DNA of 64,000 nucleotides from Paenibacillus hamazuiensis (GTDB taxonomy: Bacteria; Bacillota; Bacilli; Paenibacillales; NBRC-103111), in the NCBI RefSeq assembly GCF_023276405.1, contig NZ_JALRMO010000001.1, forward strand, positions 8,223,501 through 8,287,500, read 5' to 3'. Both the position numbers and the translations under genes were made by a program. Positions 37,367 to 45,075 of the stretch are shown here, in pieces. Position 1 is the first letter of the stretch, and each line of letters starts with the position of its first letter. A model generated the notes under the pieces. It saw nothing but the letters and a program-made list of their open reading frames with translations, did no database searches and was not told the origin of the DNA.

Positions 37367-38293
37367 ATGTCTGAAATCGTTGCGAGTCACGATCGTCCGT
37401 TATCGGTGCCGGAGCGCGGGTTGAAGTCCGGGCCGAGGCACCTGAGCCGGCTGCCGGAAGGTGTGGAGGCGCAGCCGTACGAGCTGTTTACCGTGAAGCC
37501 GCTCGGCGTAACGATCGGCGCGGAAATCGAAGGCGTGGATTTGCGCCGGCCGGTAACGCCGGAGCTGCAGAAGGAGCTGAACCGTGCTTTGCTGGAATGG
37601 AAGGTGCTGTTTTTCCGCAACCAGCACATTACGAGCGAGCAGCAGCGGGCTTTCGCCAGACTGTGGGGGGAGCTGGAAACCCATCCGTTCTTGCCTCAAG
37701 GAGATTCGGACGAGGTTGTCCGCTTCGCCAAAAACGAGCAGTCCGTCGGCAGGGAAAACAGCTGGCACTCCGATGTGAGCTGGCGGCTTACTCCGGCGCT
37801 GGGCGCCGTTCTCCGGTTGATCGAGGTGCCGGAGGCCGGGGGAGATACGCTGTGGGCGGACATGGCGGCCGCTTACGATAACTTGCCCGACGATGTGAAG
37901 CAGCGCATCGACGGTCTGCACGCGGTGCACGATTTCACCCATGTGTTCGGAGTACGGCTGTCCCCGGAGGAGCTGCTTGCGAAGCAAGCCGAGTTTCCGG
38001 CCGCCATCCATCCGGTCGTGCGCAAGCACCCGGAAACGGGGCGCAAAACGCTGTACGTCAACCCGAATTTCACCGTGCGGATCGTCGGTCTGGAGCCTGA
38101 CGAGAGCGAAAAGCTGCTGCAGTATTTGTTCCTGCAGGCGCAAGTACCCGAGTATCAGGTGCGCTTCCGGTGGGAAGCGAACTCCGTCGCCTTCTGGGAT
38201 AACCGGGCGACACAGCATTATGCTTCGTCGGACTATTACCCGAGCCGCCGGATCGCAGAGCGTGTCGCGATCGTCGGGGATCGCCCTTTTTAA
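37367..38293 (+). CDS. TauD/TfdA-family Fe(II)/2-oxoglutarate dioxygenase
   Basis: About 308 residues. ATG at 37367 follows GAGAGGAG. The iron-binding triad is visible as WHSDVSW (His and Asp) and a late His in RATQHYASSDY. An Arg near the end (PSRR) should bind 2-oxoglutarate. Relatives release sulfite from taurine or cleave alkyl sulfates (AtsK type). The N-terminal ~45 residues are longer than in E. coli TauD. With the sulfatase 67 bases downstream, a part in sulfur acquisition is likely. The natural substrate is not determined by these motifs. Confidence 0.9.
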   Translation: MSEIVASHDRPLSVPERGLKSGPRHLSRLPEGVEAQPYELFTVKPLGVTIGAEIEGVDLRRPVTPELQKELNRALLEWKVLFFRNQHITSEQQRAFARLWGELETHPFLPQGDSDEVVRFAKNEQSVGRENSWHSDVSWRLTPALGAVLRLIEVPEAGGDTLWADMAAAYDNLPDDVKQRIDGLHAVHDFTHVFGVRLSPEELLAKQAEFPAAIHPVVRKHPETGRKTLYVNPNFTVRIVGLEPDESEKLLQYLFLQAQVPEYQVRFRWEANSVAFWDNRATQHYASSDYYPSRRIAERVAIVGDRPF

Positions 38294-38360
38294 AACGATG
38301 ACGTGCCCAAGAACCCGCTGATCGGCGGGTTTCCTTGCGCAATAAGGAGGATGGCTGCCG

Positions 38361-39764
38361 ATGACGGGAAAAACGGAACGCAGACCGAATATTATTTTCA
38401 TATTGATCGATGATATGGGCTGGAAAGACCTCGGGTGCTACGGCAGCTCCTTTTACGAGACGCCCCACCTCGACCGCCTGGCGGCCGAAGGAATGCGGTT
38501 CACGGAAGCGTACGCCGCCTGCCCGGTATGTTCGCCGACAAGGGCCAGCATCATGACCGGGAAATATCCCGCCACGCTCGGAGTGACCAACTGGATTGGC
38601 GGTCATACGAAAGGGCGGCTTATCGACGCTCCTTATATCGATCATTTGCCCTCCGGGGAGAAAACGATTGCGGCAGCGCTGAAGGAAGCCGGGTACCGGA
38701 CGTGGCATGTCGGCAAATGGCATTTGGGGGGCCGCGCCTATTATCCGGACAAACACGGCTTCGACGTGAATATAGGAGGCTGCGATTGGGGGATGCCGAA
38801 GTTCGGCTACTTCAGCCCGTACGGCATCGAAACGCTCGCGGAAGGGCCGGAAGGGGAGTATTTGACCGACCGGCTCACCGATGAGGCGATCCGGTTGATC
38901 CGGCAAAACGACGGAACGCCGTTTTTTCTGAACCTGTGGCATTATGCGGTTCACATCCCGATTGAGGTTGACGCGGAACTGACCGAACGTTTTGCTGCCA
39001 AAGCCCGCGAGCTCGGACTCGATCGTGAGACGGCGGTTGTTCCGGGGGAGCCGTTTCCGTGCGAGCATAAGAAGGATCTCCGCGTGCAGAGGCGCATCAT
39101 CCAATCGGATCCCGCCTATGCGGCGATGATTTACAATCTCGATCAAAATATCGGGAGGTTGCTCGAGGCGCTGGAGGAAACCGGCGCGCTGGACGATACG
39201 GTGATCCTGTTTACTTCGGATAACGGAGGTTTATCGACGGCGGAAGGGTCGCCGACGAGCAATTTGCCGCTGAACGAAGGGAAAGGCTGGATGTATGAAG
39301 GCGGCGTCAGGGAGCCGCTCATCGTGCGTTGGCCCGGCGTTGTAGCGCCTGGCACCGTTTGTGAGGCGCCGGTGACAAGCCCGGATTTTTATCCGACGCT
39401 GCTGGATATCGCCGGACTGCCGCATGAACCGCAGCAGCATGCGGACGGCTGCAGCCTTATTTCGCTGCTGAAGGGGGAAGGTGCTCCGGAGCGTGACGCT
39501 ATTTACTGGCATTACCCTCACTACGGCAATCAAGGCGGGACGCCCGGATCTTCCGTTCGCGCGGGAGATTACAAGCTGATCGAATTTTTCGAGGACGGGC
39601 GGCTGGAGCTGTACGATTTGAAAAACGACATTTCCGAGGAGCATAATTTGGCGGCCCGTTTTCCCGAGCTGGCGGAGCGGCTTCGCGCGAAGCTGGCTGC
39701 ATGGCGGAAAAGCGTGGAGGCGAAAATTCCGCCGGTTAATCCGGATTTCGTTCCTTGGCGTTGA
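38361..39764 (+). CDS. type I sulfatase (arylsulfatase family)
   Basis: A 467-residue sulfatase. IDDMG near the N-terminus gives the metal Asp pair. CSPTR is the formylglycine signature whose Cys must be oxidised by a maturase; none is encoded here. FTSDNGG in the middle supplies further metal ligands. No signal peptide is visible, so the enzyme is probably cytoplasmic and acts on an imported sulfate ester. AAGGAGG precedes the ATG by about 10 bases. A small GC hairpin (AACCCGC/GCGGGTT) lies between it and the dioxygenase gene but lacks a T-run. Confidence 0.92.
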   Translation: MTGKTERRPNIIFILIDDMGWKDLGCYGSSFYETPHLDRLAAEGMRFTEAYAACPVCSPTRASIMTGKYPATLGVTNWIGGHTKGRLIDAPYIDHLPSGEKTIAAALKEAGYRTWHVGKWHLGGRAYYPDKHGFDVNIGGCDWGMPKFGYFSPYGIETLAEGPEGEYLTDRLTDEAIRLIRQNDGTPFFLNLWHYAVHIPIEVDAELTERFAAKARELGLDRETAVVPGEPFPCEHKKDLRVQRRIIQSDPAYAAMIYNLDQNIGRLLEALEETGALDDTVILFTSDNGGLSTAEGSPTSNLPLNEGKGWMYEGGVREPLIVRWPGVVAPGTVCEAPVTSPDFYPTLLDIAGLPHEPQQHADGCSLISLLKGEGAPERDAIYWHYPHYGNQGGTPGSSVRAGDYKLIEFFEDGRLELYDLKNDISEEHNLAARFPELAERLRAKLAAWRKSVEAKIPPVNPDFVPWR

Positions 39765-39861
39765 GGAATTTCTCCGCGGACGGTTATTTTTATCTATTTT
39801 TCCGCATATTCATGAAAACAAAGCAATGGCAATAATCCGCTATGCGGAATATAATAGTGGA

Positions 39862-39972
39862 GAACCCCCCGATTTGTCGCAACCAAATCGGGGGACGAAA
39901 CAGGTGTTACTGGGTAGGGGCCCGGTCAGCCTTTTTCGGCGAATCCACTTTCTTGCGGGAAGTGGATTTTTT
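39862..39972 (+). ncRNA. candidate small antisense RNA
   Basis: A TATAAT box at 39850-39855 is followed by an 11-bp hairpin (CCCCCGATTTG at 39866-39876 with CAAATCGGGGG at 39884-39894) and then an intrinsic terminator (AATCCACTT at 39942-39950, AAGTGGATT at 39960-39968, six T). The predicted ~110-nt transcript is antisense to the 3' end of the small gene on the other strand. The -35 box is weak (TGGCAA), so expression is inferred only. Confidence 0.4.
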
Positions 39973-40140
39973 GTTTCGGCGTTTTTTCGGTTGTCTGGAT
40001 TTGCGCCATTGCTTCCATCGCATTCCTAAGTCCCAAGCCGCTGCCACCGTACGGATCGCCAGGTGAACGGCGTTGATTGCGGCGCTATGCTCGGAAAGCC
40101 AATGAATGAGTACGTTCAACCAAAACCGCAAACCATCCAT
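39907..40140 (-). CDS. small protein with hydrophobic N-half and very basic tail
   Basis: 77 residues, not recognised. A strong ribosome site (AGGGGGTGA) lies 8 bases before the ATG, which argues for a real gene. Residues 4-36 are mainly hydrophobic and the last ~35 are Lys/Arg rich (for example KSRQPKKRRNKK). The 3' end is overlapped by a possible opposite-strand RNA with its own terminator, an arrangement known from Bacillus type I toxin-antitoxin pairs such as txpA/ratA. That comparison is structural only. A nucleic-acid-binding or membrane-associated peptide is equally possible. Confidence 0.5.
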   Translation of the reverse strand: MDGLRFWLNVLIHWLSEHSAAINAVHLAIRTVAAAWDLGMRWKQWRKSRQPKKRRNKKSTSRKKVDSPKKADRAPTQ

Positions 40141-40467
40141 ATGTTTTCACCCCCTTTCGATGCATCTGCATGGAAACCTTCTTGCCGGATCCGGGATAAG
40201 AAATATTCGGCCAGTCCGGCATGGGGGTTACATAGAACAGCACTAACAACGTCTGCTTATCACATCTTCTTTAAGCTTGACCACCGCCTTTTTTCATAAC
40301 GTTTCCCCGATACGATAGCTCCCCGCGCTCCCAGGATCAATTACAGGACCATTCGAGGGCAGACCTCCGGCGATACGTATCGGATATTAAATAATACTGC
40401 ACGGAACATGAAAATAGAACTTTTTTGAAAAAATTTTCTCCCCTATTCATATTTTTTTCACAGCCGG
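40141..40467. other. intergenic stretch without a recognised gene
   Basis: Apart from the ribosome site of the small minus-strand gene next to 40141, I see no convincing coding frame, RNA or terminator here. Short open frames lack ribosome sites. The right part (about 40380-40465) is AT-rich and leads into the promoter-like sequence of the next gene. Confidence 0.5.
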
Positions 40468-40499
40468 TTGACATGAATTTAATCGAATCCGTGTATGAT
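40468..40499 (+). promoter_or_regulatory. possible promoter of the MBL-fold gene
   Basis: TTGACA at 40468-40473 and TATGAT at 40494-40499 stand 20 bases apart, longer than the usual 17. The hexamers are good and the stretch upstream is AT-rich. If used, transcription would begin after the ATG at 40495, which supports a later translation start. Confidence 0.4.
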
Positions 40500-40539
40500 C
40501 GACAGGAACCGATTACATTCGAAAACGGCGGTGAACTGC

Positions 40540-41325
40540 TTGCTTCATACGAATCCGGAAACAACCATCACTTTTTTGGGAACCTCGACAGCTCTTCCCG
40601 ACCTTGGAAGCGATACGGCCAGTTTTGTAATTAACCGCAAATATTTGGTGGACACCGGCTGGTCCGCAGTTTCCAATCTCCGAAACGTCGGGGTGGACCC
40701 GACCGAGATCGAATATGTTTTCTTTACCCACATGCACCATGACCATTATTTGTCTTTGCCTTCGCTTATTTTTTACTTTTTAATGAAGAGAAAAAACTTA
40801 GAGGACTTGAAAATGATCGGCCCCGTTCAGGATTTGGAGCGGGTCGTGACCTTGTCCATGAAGCTGCTGCAGGTCGACCGTTTTTACAGCGGTAAAGGCG
40901 CTCCGACATTGATCCCTCTCCATCCGGGAGACTTTTTCGAGGATGCCGCTTTTACGCTGCACACCTGCGAAACGGTTCATCCTGTGCAAGGTTTATGCTA
41001 CCGCTTCGTGGACAAGCGGACGGGGAAGGTTGTTTCTTTCACCGGGGATACCGCGTACCATCCTCCGATCGCCGACCATGTAAGAGGAAGCTCGCTGCTC
41101 ATCACGGAAGCATCGCTCGGACCGGTTTCGGCCGATCCGCAGCATAATCCGGCCTTGCATTCGGGAGCTATCGATGCGGCCCGCATCGCGGAAGCCGCCC
41201 AAGTGGAAAAGCTTCTTCTGGTCCATGGGCCTCTCGGCAAGGCGGATGCATGCGTGGAAGCGGCAAGTCAGGTGTTTTCCAAAACGGTGGCATGGCCCAA
41301 GGACGGAGAAACGGTTACCGTCTGA
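40540..41325 (+). CDS. metallo-beta-lactamase-fold hydrolase
   Basis: About 261 residues. The zinc signature THMHHDH, the later GDTAYH Asp and a final VHGP segment mark the MBL fold, close to the ribonuclease Z/PQQ-B-like branch. The start is uncertain. TTG at 40540 is preferred because GGCGGTGA lies just upstream and homologues usually begin near ITFLGTSTALP; the ATG at 40495 overlaps a -10-like box and has no ribosome site. The substrate is unknown. It stands alone and converges with the next gene. Confidence 0.85.
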   Translation: MLHTNPETTITFLGTSTALPDLGSDTASFVINRKYLVDTGWSAVSNLRNVGVDPTEIEYVFFTHMHHDHYLSLPSLIFYFLMKRKNLEDLKMIGPVQDLERVVTLSMKLLQVDRFYSGKGAPTLIPLHPGDFFEDAAFTLHTCETVHPVQGLCYRFVDKRTGKVVSFTGDTAYHPPIADHVRGSSLLITEASLGPVSADPQHNPALHSGAIDAARIAEAAQVEKLLLVHGPLGKADACVEAASQVFSKTVAWPKDGETVTV

Positions 41326-41381
41326 CGGATCGGACGAAGTTCGCCGGAGGCAGCAGGCTGCCGGCCGGGTAAGGCTGCAGC

Positions 41382-42173
41382 CTAGCAAACCCCTAAAATC
41401 CACCCTTCGTACCGCGAGGCGAGCCTCTTCTCCTCTTCGGTCAGGGTGTCGGCCATAAAATACCTGTCCAGTGTGCCGTTGCGGTCCCGTTCCTGCAGCC
41501 ATGCGGCAATAACAAAGGCATCTTGAGCATCCCGAGGCCATTCGTGGGGAAAACGAGGGTCAAAAAGCTTATATCTTTGGTAAAGAAGCGCCGGGTACAC
41601 TTCGGCCAGCACGCTTTTCTCCAGGGGAGGGTTCCAGCCGTCGAAAGGCCAAACATGGAGCGTCTCCCGGAAAGAAGCCCGCAGCTCGTAAATCCACGGC
41701 AGCCCGGCATGAGTGGAATAAGAGACGGCTCCCGTCATCTGTTCGAAGTTCCAAGCGCTTTTCGCCGAAGAGGTGAAGGTTTCGGTTTTACGCAGCTCGT
41801 GCGAATTCGGATAATCCGCTAATTTTTCCCGGCATACTCTCACCGGTTCTGCTTTTGTATTCCACAACGCTTGAAAATGGTTAAGAAACTCATCCCAATC
41901 CCGCAGGTCATGCTGTATAAAATAGGATTGGGGAAACGACAGACAATGGTCGATCCCGATCGCTATTCTCCGATTCTGTTCCGCAAGCAGATTTCCCAGA
42001 TACTCATAAACCTCTCTGCGGGACCAGCTGTACGTTTTCGTATGACCGCCGGCGGGAGAAATCCTCCGAATGTGTCCCGACGTATCCATGCTCACCACCT
42101 GAATCCCCGATGTGCGCTGATCCGGTCCTCCTCTCCCTGAATAATCGATACCTATATAGCAATCAAAAGGCAT
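41382..42173 (-). CDS. DUF429-like predicted nuclease
   Basis: 263 residues. The start YIGIDYSG and a later IAIGIDHCLSFP, plus a late DAQDAFVIAAWL, fit the DUF429 / RNase H-like pattern of acidic residues on strands and a C-terminal Asp. AAAGGAG precedes the ATG. No partner gene is evident. Function is unknown, and the assignment to this family is by motif only. Confidence 0.7.
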   Translation of the reverse strand: MPFDCYIGIDYSGRGGPDQRTSGIQVVSMDTSGHIRRISPAGGHTKTYSWSRREVYEYLGNLLAEQNRRIAIGIDHCLSFPQSYFIQHDLRDWDEFLNHFQALWNTKAEPVRVCREKLADYPNSHELRKTETFTSSAKSAWNFEQMTGAVSYSTHAGLPWIYELRASFRETLHVWPFDGWNPPLEKSVLAEVYPALLYQRYKLFDPRFPHEWPRDAQDAFVIAAWLQERDRNGTLDRYFMADTLTEEEKRLASRYEGWILGVC

Positions 42174-42312
42174 ATCGTTCTCCTTTCCAAATTAAATAAA
42201 TGAACAAAATATCCAATATTGTAACATATCATACAGTTTTACACTTTCTTTTATGATACGATTAGTATCGGTTTGCAAAAACGGATCCAATATGGAAGGG
42301 GATTTTCACCAA

Positions 42313-43449
42313 ATGAAAAAAAGCTTGAAGAAAAAAGCGCTTAGCGCCATGGCCGGTCTGCTGCTTTGGGGAGCGTTGGCAGGACAGGCCGCGTTTGCCG
42401 AGACCGGGAAAGTGAATGTTTACTACAACGGGGAGCTGCTGCAGTTCGGCGAGGCGCAGCCTGTAATTAAAGACGGAAACACGCTGGTTCCGTTCCGCAA
42501 GCTGTTCGAAACGCTCGGATTTACGGTCAAGTGGGAAGACAAGGGGGATATCCGCAAGGCGATCGGAACGAAGGACGGGCTGGACATCGAGCTGGTCATC
42601 GACGGCGGGGCGGCCAAAGTGAACGGCAAAGAGGTTAAGCTTGAGGTGCCGGCGCAAATCATCGACGGAAACACCATGGTTCCGCTGCGGTTCGTGTCGG
42701 AGAACAGCGGCAACGAAGTGGCCTTTTCGAACGAAGGCGGAGAAGCCGTCATTCAAATAGGCAAAGGTCAAAGCAAAGATCAAAACAAAAACCAAAACGC
42801 AGGAGAAGCGGCCTGCAAAAATCCCGCCGCATCGGGCGACAAGGCCGTTTTCCTTGCCATGATCAATGCCTATAATAAGGCGAAAAGCTACTCGTACGAA
42901 GGGACTATGAAAATGAGCGGCAGCGGCACCGACATGTCGATGACCATAAGCGGCGATGTCAATCTGCACCCGGAATACGCGCAGCATATCAAATCGTCCA
43001 CCAAGATGGGCGAGTTCGCGACCGACCAGGAAAGCATTATCCTCAAAGACAAGATGTACATGAAAAGCTCCATGACCGGGGGATGGCAGGCCGTTCCGGC
43101 GGGCGAAGGATTCGGCGACGCTTCGGACGAGATGTCCAAATATTTCTCGTGCGCGGCAATCGATGCGATCAAGGATATCAAGGTAAAATCCGGCGGAAGC
43201 GACGTTGTCGTCGACGTCATTTACGATGTGCAAAAATGGGATGCACTGTCCGAAGCGGAAGCCGGGGATGCCAAAACGACAGCCTTCGAGCAGCATTACG
43301 TACTCGATGCCGGAACCAGCCTGCCGAAGTCGGCCGCCTTTACGTTGGAGACGAAGGACGAGAACGGCACGCTGAAAATGGAAGCCGAATATACGTACAA
43401 ATTCAGCAACGATCCGAAAAAAATTGAGCCGCCCGCAGGCGTGAAATAA
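42313..43449 (+). CDS. secreted protein with copper-amine-oxidase N-terminal domains
   Basis: About 378 residues. ATG at 42313 follows AAGGGGA and opens a classic signal peptide ending AAFAET. Residues about 30-145 hold the copper amine oxidase-like repeat (DGNTLVPFRKLFE, then DGNTMVPLRFVSE), common in Paenibacillus envelope proteins and not catalytic. A Lys/Asn/Gln linker leads to a C-terminal domain (about 175-375) that starts NAYNKAKSYSYEG and resembles LppX/LolA-like lipid- or ligand-binding folds. A role at the cell surface is likely. The ligand is unknown. A strong terminator follows. Confidence 0.85.
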   Translation: MKKSLKKKALSAMAGLLLWGALAGQAAFAETGKVNVYYNGELLQFGEAQPVIKDGNTLVPFRKLFETLGFTVKWEDKGDIRKAIGTKDGLDIELVIDGGAAKVNGKEVKLEVPAQIIDGNTMVPLRFVSENSGNEVAFSNEGGEAVIQIGKGQSKDQNKNQNAGEAACKNPAASGDKAVFLAMINAYNKAKSYSYEGTMKMSGSGTDMSMTISGDVNLHPEYAQHIKSSTKMGEFATDQESIILKDKMYMKSSMTGGWQAVPAGEGFGDASDEMSKYFSCAAIDAIKDIKVKSGGSDVVVDVIYDVQKWDALSEAEAGDAKTTAFEQHYVLDAGTSLPKSAAFTLETKDENGTLKMEAEYTYKFSNDPKKIEPPAGVK

Positions 43450-43487
43450 ATAACGCAAACTTCCGGACGGCCGCGTACGCAAATATT

Positions 43488-43542
43488 GCGGTCTGCAGAC
43501 CGCTAAAGACACGACATGTTTTTTATGTTGTGTCTTTTTTTT
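43488..43542 (+). terminator. palindrome plus intrinsic terminator (second copy of the two-hairpin element)
   Basis: The 16-bp perfect palindrome GCGGTCTGCAGACCGC (43488-43503) is followed by a 13-bp stem (AAAGACACGACAT at 43505-43517, ATGTTGTGTCTTT at 43525-43537, one G-T pair) and eight T. It ends the secreted-protein transcript. The stem and the bases just before it closely match the leader element at 33687-33741. Confidence 0.85.
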
Positions 43543-43596
43543 CGTGACAGAAAGTTTAGGATCATTAACGCGCTAAAGCGCGCAATCTGTTCATAA

Positions 43597-43790
43597 ACTG
43601 TAACGGTTGTGATAGAGCTTATTCGGCCGAAAATGCTCATTTTCAAATTGTAACGGTTGCCATTGAGCTTATATGTAGGAGTAGCCGATAAGAGATCAGC
43701 ATATTGCCCAAATAACCTCAACCAGACCCGTTAAAATTTTAAAATCCGCAAATTCCTTGCAATAACCTCCGTGGCGACCGTTACAATTTT
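43597..43790. repeat. four ~26-bp repeats with 50-bp period, two direct and two inverted
   Basis: Copies at 43597-43622 and 43647-43672 share TGTAACGGTTG and GAGCTTAT and lie exactly 50 bases apart. Copies at 43712-43740 and 43762-43790 run the other way (ATAACCTC, then CCGTTA and AATTTT) and again lie exactly 50 bases apart. The set fills the gap between the secreted-protein terminator and the end of the glutaminase gene. I see no gene in 43546-43946. Confidence 0.75.
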
Positions 43791-43946
43791 ATCGCATCCA
43801 GCTCTAATACGATGTTCAGAAAGACCTGACAGATGGTCCGGCAGATGTCTGTAAAGATTGCCTCGAGGTTTCTGCTGCCGCCCCATTGAGTCCGGAAGGA
43901 ACAGCGCTGCCGAAATCGTTAAAGTGCAAACAAGAACTTTCTTTAC

Positions 43947-44891
43947 TTAAAACTGGCTCCAGTCAAACGCGGCCGACAGCGTTTCCAGCAGCTTCATCCC
44001 GGCGACGCTGTTGCCTTTGCGGTTCAGCGCCGGGCCGACGATGCCGACGCCGCAGCGGCCGGGCACGAGCGCCAAGATGCCGCCGGACACGCCGCTTTTG
44101 GCGGGGACGCCGACGCGGATGGCGAACTCGCCCGATTCGTTGTACATGCCGCACGTGACCATGAACGTTTTGGCGATCTGCACGTACCGCCGCGGTATGA
44201 GCTCGCGCCCCGTCTCCGGGTCCTTGCCCCCCAGCGAGAGCACCAGGGCCATGCGGGCCAGGCTCCGGCAGTTCACCTCCACCGCACAGTGGCGGAAATA
44301 CACCTCCAGCACTTTTTCCACATCGTCGTTTTCTTCCAATACCTTGTTATCCTTCAAAAAATATGCGAGCGACCGGTTCCGGTGCGCGGTCGCGGTTTCC
44401 GAGCGGAACACCGCTTCGTTCACGGCAAGCGTGTCGTCGCCCGCCAGCTCGCGGAAAAAGGCGAGGATGCGGTCCGTCTTTTCCGCGGGAGTCGCTCCGC
44501 GAATGAGCGAGCTGACTACAATCGCCCCGGCGTTGATCAGCGGATTAAACGGAATGCCCGGCTCCACGAGCTCGAGCTTCAGCATCGAGTTGAAATTGTC
44601 CCCTGTTGGCTCCATTCCGACCTTGGAAAATACGGCGGACTCACCCCGGTCCATCAGCGCCAGAAGCAGCGTAAACACCTTGGAAATGCTCTGCAGCGTA
44701 AACGACAGCGTGTCATCGCCGGCGGTGAGCTGACGGCCGTCACGGCCCGCAATGCAAATACCCAGCGCGTCCTGCGGCGCCCTTGCCAGCTCGGGGATAT
44801 AGGAAGCAACCTTCCCCGCGGAAGCGATTTTGCGGCTTTCTTCCAGCCAGAAAGGAAGTTTTTCCGTTAACATCGGCCAATCTTGTTCCAT
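43947..44891 (-). CDS. glsA: glutaminase
   Basis: 314 residues, the usual length. The serine-dependent active site SISK (in FTLQSISKVF) and the segments NPLINAGAI and SGVSGGI are those of the GlsA family, which has a beta-lactamase-like fold. It converts glutamine to glutamate and ammonia in the cytoplasm. GAGGAGGA lies about 10 bases before the ATG. It is divergent from the following gene, with ~180 bp between them for promoters. Confidence 0.96.
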   Translation of the reverse strand: MEQDWPMLTEKLPFWLEESRKIASAGKVASYIPELARAPQDALGICIAGRDGRQLTAGDDTLSFTLQSISKVFTLLLALMDRGESAVFSKVGMEPTGDNFNSMLKLELVEPGIPFNPLINAGAIVVSSLIRGATPAEKTDRILAFFRELAGDDTLAVNEAVFRSETATAHRNRSLAYFLKDNKVLEENDDVEKVLEVYFRHCAVEVNCRSLARMALVLSLGGKDPETGRELIPRRYVQIAKTFMVTCGMYNESGEFAIRVGVPAKSGVSGGILALVPGRCGVGIVGPALNRKGNSVAGMKLLETLSAAFDWSQF

Positions 44892-45075
44892 TATTGATAA
44901 TCCTCCTCGTCCGTGCCATTTAACCGGTTACGGGTAGCTTGCACCGACGTCGCAGCCGTTATTCCAGCTTGTTCCATCTCGGAGTCGGTTCCGGTTAAAG
45001 CTGTTCTCTTCTCTGATTCGATTGTACAATATAAATTAACGAAATGCTCATTTAACGAAAGGGCGGGGTGGAGCC

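Noticed and set aside
43597-43672. Possible tiny CRISPR array (two ~26-bp repeats with a ~24-bp spacer)
   Set aside because: Only two imperfect direct copies, the next copies are inverted, and no cas genes are present.
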